Shown here one piece after another: positions 43,069 through 46,724 of a stretch of 46,724 bases of DNA (its first letter is position 1; every line of letters begins with the position of its first letter). The stretch covers positions 1 through 46,724 of the forward strand of contig CALWOF010000005.1 in NCBI GenBank assembly GCA_944382995.1, given 5' to 3'. The stretch comes from an uncultured Oscillospiraceae bacterium (GTDB taxonomy: Bacteria; Bacillota; Clostridia; Oscillospirales; Oscillospiraceae). The position numbers were made by a program, and so were the translations under genes. The notes below the pieces were generated by a model. That model was not told where the DNA came from and searched no databases. It was given only the letters and a program-made list of their open reading frames with translations.

Positions 43069-44112
43069 ATGGACAGGCTGACGATCAAAGACATTGCGCG
43101 GATGGCGGGGGTGTCCCACACCACCGTGTCCCGCGCGCTGAACGGGGCGCGGAACATCCGGCCGGAGACCTATGCGCGGATCATGGAGATCTGCCGCGAC
43201 ACCGGCTACACGCTCAACGCCGCCGCCCGGCAGCTCAAGCGCAGCGACTCCGGGGCCATCGGGATCATCGTGCCGGACATCTCCAATGCCTTTTTCTGCG
43301 AGCTGACCCGCCACCTGGAGTGGCTGGCCCGGCAGAAGGGACGGAACGTCTTTATCTCCAGCTCCTTCTACGACTACGCCATCGAGGATAAGAACATCCG
43401 GGCCCTCATGGAAAACCGGGTGTCCGGCATCATCCTCTCCGGCGTGGGCGACCAGACCTATCTCCGCCTGCGGGACTATCTGGGAAAAGTCCCGATCGTG
43501 TTCCTGGGTGACAACATCCCCGCCGGGATGGTCTCCCAGATCGCGGTGGACAACTACGCCGGGACCCTGATGGCGGTGGAGTACCTGCTCTCCCTGGGCC
43601 ATCGGGACCTGGTGTTCCTGGGCGGGCGGGACTCCTCTGTGACCCACCGCCGCCGTCACCAGGGCTTTTTGGACGCGGCCTCCGCGGCCGCCGGGGTGCG
43701 GCACGAGATATTCACCATGCTCTCCGGCAGCCGGATCGAGGACGGATACCGCACGGGGCTCGCCTATTTCAGCCGCTGCGCGGAGGAGGGAAGGCCCGTC
43801 GCCACCGGGCTCCTGTGCATCAGCGACCACTTCGCCCTGGGCGTCATGCAGGCCGCGGAGGAGAGCGGCGTGGACATCCCGGGACATGCCTCCCTGGTGG
43901 GCTTTGACGATGTGTCGTTCGCGGCGCTGCCGAGGATCCAGCTCACCACCGTGGCACAGCCGAAGGAGGAGATGTGCAGCTCCGCAGTGGAGACCCTGGA
44001 GGGGCTGATCGCCGCCGGCGGGAAAGCGGAGCTCCAGCGAAAGACCATCCAGCCGGTGCTGGTCAGAAGAAACACCTGCGGCCCGCCGCGGCAGCAGTGG
44101 CACAGATCATGA
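43069..44112 (+). CDS. LacI/GalR family transcriptional regulator
   Basis: 347 residues. The N-terminal helix-turn-helix and hinge read TIKDIARMAGVSHTTVSRAL and CRDTGYTLNAAARQL. A periplasmic-binding-like effector domain follows (IGIIVPDISNAFFCEL, LVGFDDVSFAALPRIQLTTV). It probably binds the large inverted repeat at 38010-38056 and is autoregulated with the operon. The effector is most likely the transported compound or its kinase product. SD AGGGAG lies before ATG 43069. Confidence 0.93.
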   Translation: MDRLTIKDIARMAGVSHTTVSRALNGARNIRPETYARIMEICRDTGYTLNAAARQLKRSDSGAIGIIVPDISNAFFCELTRHLEWLARQKGRNVFISSSFYDYAIEDKNIRALMENRVSGIILSGVGDQTYLRLRDYLGKVPIVFLGDNIPAGMVSQIAVDNYAGTLMAVEYLLSLGHRDLVFLGGRDSSVTHRRRHQGFLDAASAAAGVRHEIFTMLSGSRIEDGYRTGLAYFSRCAEEGRPVATGLLCISDHFALGVMQAAEESGVDIPGHASLVGFDDVSFAALPRIQLTTVAQPKEEMCSSAVETLEGLIAAGGKAELQRKTIQPVLVRRNTCGPPRQQWHRS

Positions 44113-44135
44113 CAGAAGGGAGCGCATCATACGCC

Positions 44136-45032
44136 ATGAAACAGTACGACACGTTCATTATCGGCCATCTGTGCATCGATGAGATCCTGGATTCCGCCGG
44201 GGAGGGGACGTTCTCCATCGGCGGTGCGGTGGTCTACTCCTCCTATTCCGCCCTGGCCGGCGGGAACCGGGTGGGGATCCTGATCAAATCGGCGCAGCGG
44301 GAGAAGATGATCCCCTACGTCCTTCCGGTGCGCACGGAGGACATCTACTGGCGGGAGTCTGCCACAGGGACGACCTCCATCCGCAACCAGTTCCTCGATG
44401 ACAAGCATGAGCGCCGGATCACCACTGCACTGGCACAGGGTAGCACCATCACCGCGGCAGAGCTGCCGGGAGAGGATGAGGTCTCCTCCAAGGTCTATCA
44501 GCTGGCGGGGCTGATGAAGGGCGACTACGAGGATGACATCATCAAGGTGCTGGCCGGGCGGGGCAAGGTGGCTCTGGATATGCAGGGCTATCTCCGGGTC
44601 CCGGACCCTGTCACCAAGGAGATGGTATATCACGACTGGGACAGGAAGCGGGAGTATTTCCCGTACATCACTTATTTGAAAACGGACGCCGCGGAGGCGG
44701 AGATCCTCACCGGGACCGCCGACCGGCGGGAGGCCGCCCGTCTAATGGTGGAGTGGGGCGTGAAAGAGGCTCTGATCACCCACAACACCGAGGTCCTGGT
44801 CTACGACGGAAAAGAGTACTACACCTGCCCCCTCAGACCGCTGGGCCTGGACGGCCGCACCGGCCGCGGGGACACGACCTTCTCCGCCTATATCACGGAG
44901 CGGGAGCGGGCGGATATCCCCCAGGCCCTGGGCTATGCGTCCCAGCTGGTGTCTCTGAAAATGCAGACGCCGGGCCCCTTCAAGGGCACCCGGGCAGACG
45001 TGGCCGACTTCGCAGCCGCCTACTACCGGTGA
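44136..45032 (+). CDS. PfkB family carbohydrate kinase
   Basis: 298 residues from ATG 44136. The ATG at 44109 overlaps the LacI stop but has no SD, and the family begins at this point (YDTFIIGHLCIDE). The PfkB C-terminal signature is present as LDGRTGRGDTTFSAYI, with catalytic Asp in GRGD; the usual DTTGAGD has become GRTGRGD. An N-terminal SIGGAVVYSSYSALAGG replaces the GG motif. Family members phosphorylate sugars, nucleosides or inositol. In this operon it should phosphorylate the product of the imported substrate. The PfkB protein ends the unit. Confidence 0.87.
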   Translation: MKQYDTFIIGHLCIDEILDSAGEGTFSIGGAVVYSSYSALAGGNRVGILIKSAQREKMIPYVLPVRTEDIYWRESATGTTSIRNQFLDDKHERRITTALAQGSTITAAELPGEDEVSSKVYQLAGLMKGDYEDDIIKVLAGRGKVALDMQGYLRVPDPVTKEMVYHDWDRKREYFPYITYLKTDAAEAEILTGTADRREAARLMVEWGVKEALITHNTEVLVYDGKEYYTCPLRPLGLDGRTGRGDTTFSAYITERERADIPQALGYASQLVSLKMQTPGPFKGTRADVADFAAAYYR

Positions 45033-45342
45033 GGCCGGGGCTCCGATCCGGAGACCGCGGAGAGCAGCCCGGGGGACGGGAGCCGGGCGTGCCCTGAGAG
45101 GACCCGACAGGTCCCTTCTGTGAAAAACAAGAAAAAGGCCGGCGCCGGAGTCGTGAGACCCCGGCGCCGGTCCTTCTGCGCTCCATTGCGGACGGCCTTT
45201 CATATCGGGAGCTCCGAACGGCCTGGGGCGTTCCAAAATGCACCGCCGCCGCGCCCGGGCCGGGGCCCGGACACAGCTGCCGGGCGGCGGAACAGGCCGC
45301 GGCTTCCTTCCCGGGGCCACGGCGCGGCGGCGGGCCGCCAGC
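45033..45342. other. intergenic region, no gene seen
   Basis: A GGACC/GGTCC small hairpin (about 45100-45117) follows the kinase gene. The rest is GC-rich without a convincing start codon plus SD. A strong terminator (separate entry) occupies 45121-45173. Confidence 0.4.
45121..45173 (-). terminator. intrinsic terminator pointing leftward
   Basis: Stem 45137-45152 pairs with 45157-45172 around GTGA (15 of 16 pairs, one A-C mismatch). On the - strand it is followed by TTTTTCTTGTTTTTC, a perfect U-tract; on the + strand only CCTTCTG follows. It may end the kinase operon weakly, but its orientation suits a - strand transcript coming from the right. Confidence 0.75.
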
Positions 45343-45371
45343 TTGCCCCGCCGGAGAAAATCTGCTAAGAT
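45343..45371 (+). promoter_or_regulatory. promoter of the two-component system
   Basis: TTGCCC (45343-45348), 17-bp spacer, TAAGAT (45366-45371) with TG at 45363-45364 (extended -10). The start site is near 45378, 40 nt before the ATG. Confidence 0.7.
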
Positions 45372-45418
45372 AGAGGACAGGACTTTCGTCTCCCATGGAG
45401 ACGTCAGGAGGCACACCC

Positions 45419-46084
45419 ATGGAACAGATCTTTCTCTTAGAGGACGACGATGCCCTGGGCCGGGGCATCGCCATGGCCCTGTCCGGGCCGGACCGCGCCG
45501 TGACCCAGGCGGACACCGTCGCCCGGGCCAGGGAGACGCTGGCCGGGGCGGGGTTCGACCTGCTGATTTTAGACGTCAATCTGCCTGACGGCAGTGGGCT
45601 GGAGCTGCTGCGCGCCCTGCGCCAATCGGGGGACCGGACACCGGCCATCCTCCTCACCGCCAACGACCTGGAGCTGGACGAGGTGGCTGGCCTGGAGGCC
45701 GGGGCGGACGACTACATCACCAAGCCCTTCTCCCTGGCGGTGCTCCGGGCGAGAGTGAACGCCCAGCTGCGGCGCTCCGCCCCGGCCCAGCCGCAGCGGC
45801 TGGAGCTGGACGGCTTCACCTTCGACTTCACCCGGCTAGAATTTGCCAAAGACGGCGCACCCATCGACCTGTCCAAGACCGAGCAGCGGCTGCTGCGCCT
45901 GCTGGTGGAAAACCGAGGCCGCACCCTGCCCAGAGAATTGCTTTTAGAGCGGGTGTGGGACGGGGGCGCGTTTGTGGACGAGAACGCCCTGTCCGTGGCG
46001 GTGGGGCGGCTGCGGGCCAAGCTGGGCGGCGCTCCCATCAAGACCGTCTACGGGGTGGGCTACACCTGGGAGGTGGGGAAATGA
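45419..46084 (+). CDS. OmpR/PhoB family response regulator
   Basis: 221 residues from ATG 45419 (AGGAGG 8 nt upstream; an ATG at 45395 lacks an SD). The receiver domain has acidic EDDD, phospho-acceptor Asp in LILDVNLPDGSG and the TKPF lysine. The winged-helix output domain follows (LSKTEQRLLRLLVENRG, VDENALSVAVGRLRAKLG, IKTVYGVGYTW). It controls promoters in response to the kinase encoded 4 nt inside its 3' end (ATGA). Systems of this type often govern ABC exporters for peptide antibiotics, but the targets lie outside the window. Confidence 0.93.
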   Translation: MEQIFLLEDDDALGRGIAMALSGPDRAVTQADTVARARETLAGAGFDLLILDVNLPDGSGLELLRALRQSGDRTPAILLTANDLELDEVAGLEAGADDYITKPFSLAVLRARVNAQLRRSAPAQPQRLELDGFTFDFTRLEFAKDGAPIDLSKTEQRLLRLLVENRGRTLPRELLLERVWDGGAFVDENALSVAVGRLRAKLGGAPIKTVYGVGYTWEVGK

Positions 46085-46724
46085 TCGCCCTGTCCTGGGT
46101 CCTGCTGGCCCTGGCCGCCGCTGGGCTGGCCTTCGGCCTGTGGCAGTGGGCATCCCGGCGGCGCACCCTCCGGCGGCTGAACGCCATGCTGGACCGGGCC
46201 ATCGCCGGGGGATTCGCCGAGGACCGGTTCGACGAGACGGAGCTGTCCGCCCTGGAGGGGAAGCTGGCCCGGTTCCTCCGGGGCTCCGCCGCCGCGAAAA
46301 AGGCGGTGGAGGGGGAGCAGGCGGCGGTGAAGGCCCTGATCACCGACATCTCCCACCAGACCCGCACCCCCGTGGCCAATCTCCTGCTGTACGCCTCCCT
46401 GCTGAGCGAGGGCGACCTGTCCCCGGAGCAGCGGGAGCAGGTCCAGGCCCTCACCGCCCAGGGGGAGAAGCTGTCCTTCCTCATTCAGGCCCTGGTGAAG
46501 GCCTCCCGGCTGGAGGCGGGCATCGTGGCCCCGGTCCCGGCCCTCAACCCCGTGGGGCCGCTACTGGAGGGGGCGGCGGAGCAGCTGGCCCAGGCGGCCC
46601 AGGCAAAGGGGATCGCCCTGACCGTAGAGCTTCTCGACGGCCAGGCCGCCTTCGACCCCCGCTGGACGGGGGAGGCCCTGTGCAACGTGGTGGACAACGC
46701 GGTGAAGTACACCCCGGCGGGCGG
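46081..46724 (+). CDS. sensor histidine kinase, cut by the window end
   Basis: At least 214 residues; the stop lies beyond the window. One N-terminal membrane helix (about 3-22) with almost no extracellular part, a short linker, then HisKA with the phosphorylated His in ISHQTRTPVANLL. The HATPase begins with the N-box NVVDNAVKYTPAG at the last bases. The compact sensor resembles intramembrane-sensing kinases that work with an ABC transporter. Overlap with the response regulator (ATGA) shows they are a pair. Confidence 0.9.
   Translation, partial: MIALSWVLLALAAAGLAFGLWQWASRRRTLRRLNAMLDRAIAGGFAEDRFDETELSALEGKLARFLRGSAAAKKAVEGEQAAVKALITDISHQTRTPVANLLLYASLLSEGDLSPEQREQVQALTAQGEKLSFLIQALVKASRLEAGIVAPVPALNPVGPLLEGAAEQLAQAAQAKGIALTVELLDGQAAFDPRWTGEALCNVVDNAVKYTPAG

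Noticed and set aside
1..46724. CRISPR arrays, tRNA or rRNA genes, transposases, integrases, prophage genes
   Set aside because: I looked for regularly spaced repeats, conserved rRNA/tRNA motifs and transposase-like proteins and found none.

Overview
The window is GC-rich DNA with strong Shine-Dalgarno sites, many GTG starts, sigma-A type promoters with extended -10 boxes, lipobox lipoproteins and SLH-type cell-wall repeats. This points to a high-GC Gram-positive member of the Clostridia, most likely the Oscillospiraceae (Flavonifractor/Oscillibacter-like gut bacteria). No rRNA, tRNA or other taxonomic marker is present, so the family is an inference.

Left third (150-14583): a promoter, then a leader RNA that reads as a class II cyclic-di-GMP riboswitch fused to a terminator-like hairpin, then eleven co-directional genes with overlaps or very short gaps, closed by an intrinsic terminator. 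The first six encode a VTC-type polyphosphate-polymerase domain protein, a DUF4956 membrane protein, a CotH-like kinase, a membrane-anchored glycoside-hydrolase-like protein, a HEAT-repeat membrane protein and a processive family 2 glycosyltransferase. Together they look like a cell-surface polymer machine. Next come a DivIVA-like coiled-coil protein and four signalling genes: an EAL protein, a REC/HD-GYP phosphodiesterase, an Hpt protein and a hybrid histidine kinase. c-di-GMP would therefore switch the operon on, while the operon encodes enzymes that destroy c-di-GMP: a built-in negative feedback loop.

14600-24210: more signalling. A 1372-residue GGDEF/PAS/GAF/EAL protein and a CheB-CheR-coiled-coil-PAS fusion lie on the + strand. 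They meet head-on, at a shared bidirectional terminator, with two membrane diguanylate cyclases on the - strand.

24270-32640: a MacB-like ABC ATPase and FtsX-type permease with very long coiled coils, divergent from a TetR regulator. The two promoters overlap on one palindromic -10 element. A secreted SLH-anchored protein combining an M28 aminopeptidase with a second HExxH metallopeptidase follows.

32650-37715 (- strand): a small operon (LURP-one-like protein, MscL with a zinc ribbon, a small membrane protein), then a PhnDCE-type ABC transporter. The latter is preceded by a structured leader ending in a strong terminator, probably a riboswitch of unassigned class.

37960-45032 (+ strand): a binding-protein-dependent ABC transporter of the Fbp/Afu type, with a metallo-beta-lactamase-fold hydrolase, a LacI regulator and a PfkB sugar kinase, all behind a promoter overlapped by a 16-bp inverted repeat that is a good operator candidate. 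The window ends in an OmpR-type response regulator and a truncated histidine kinase.
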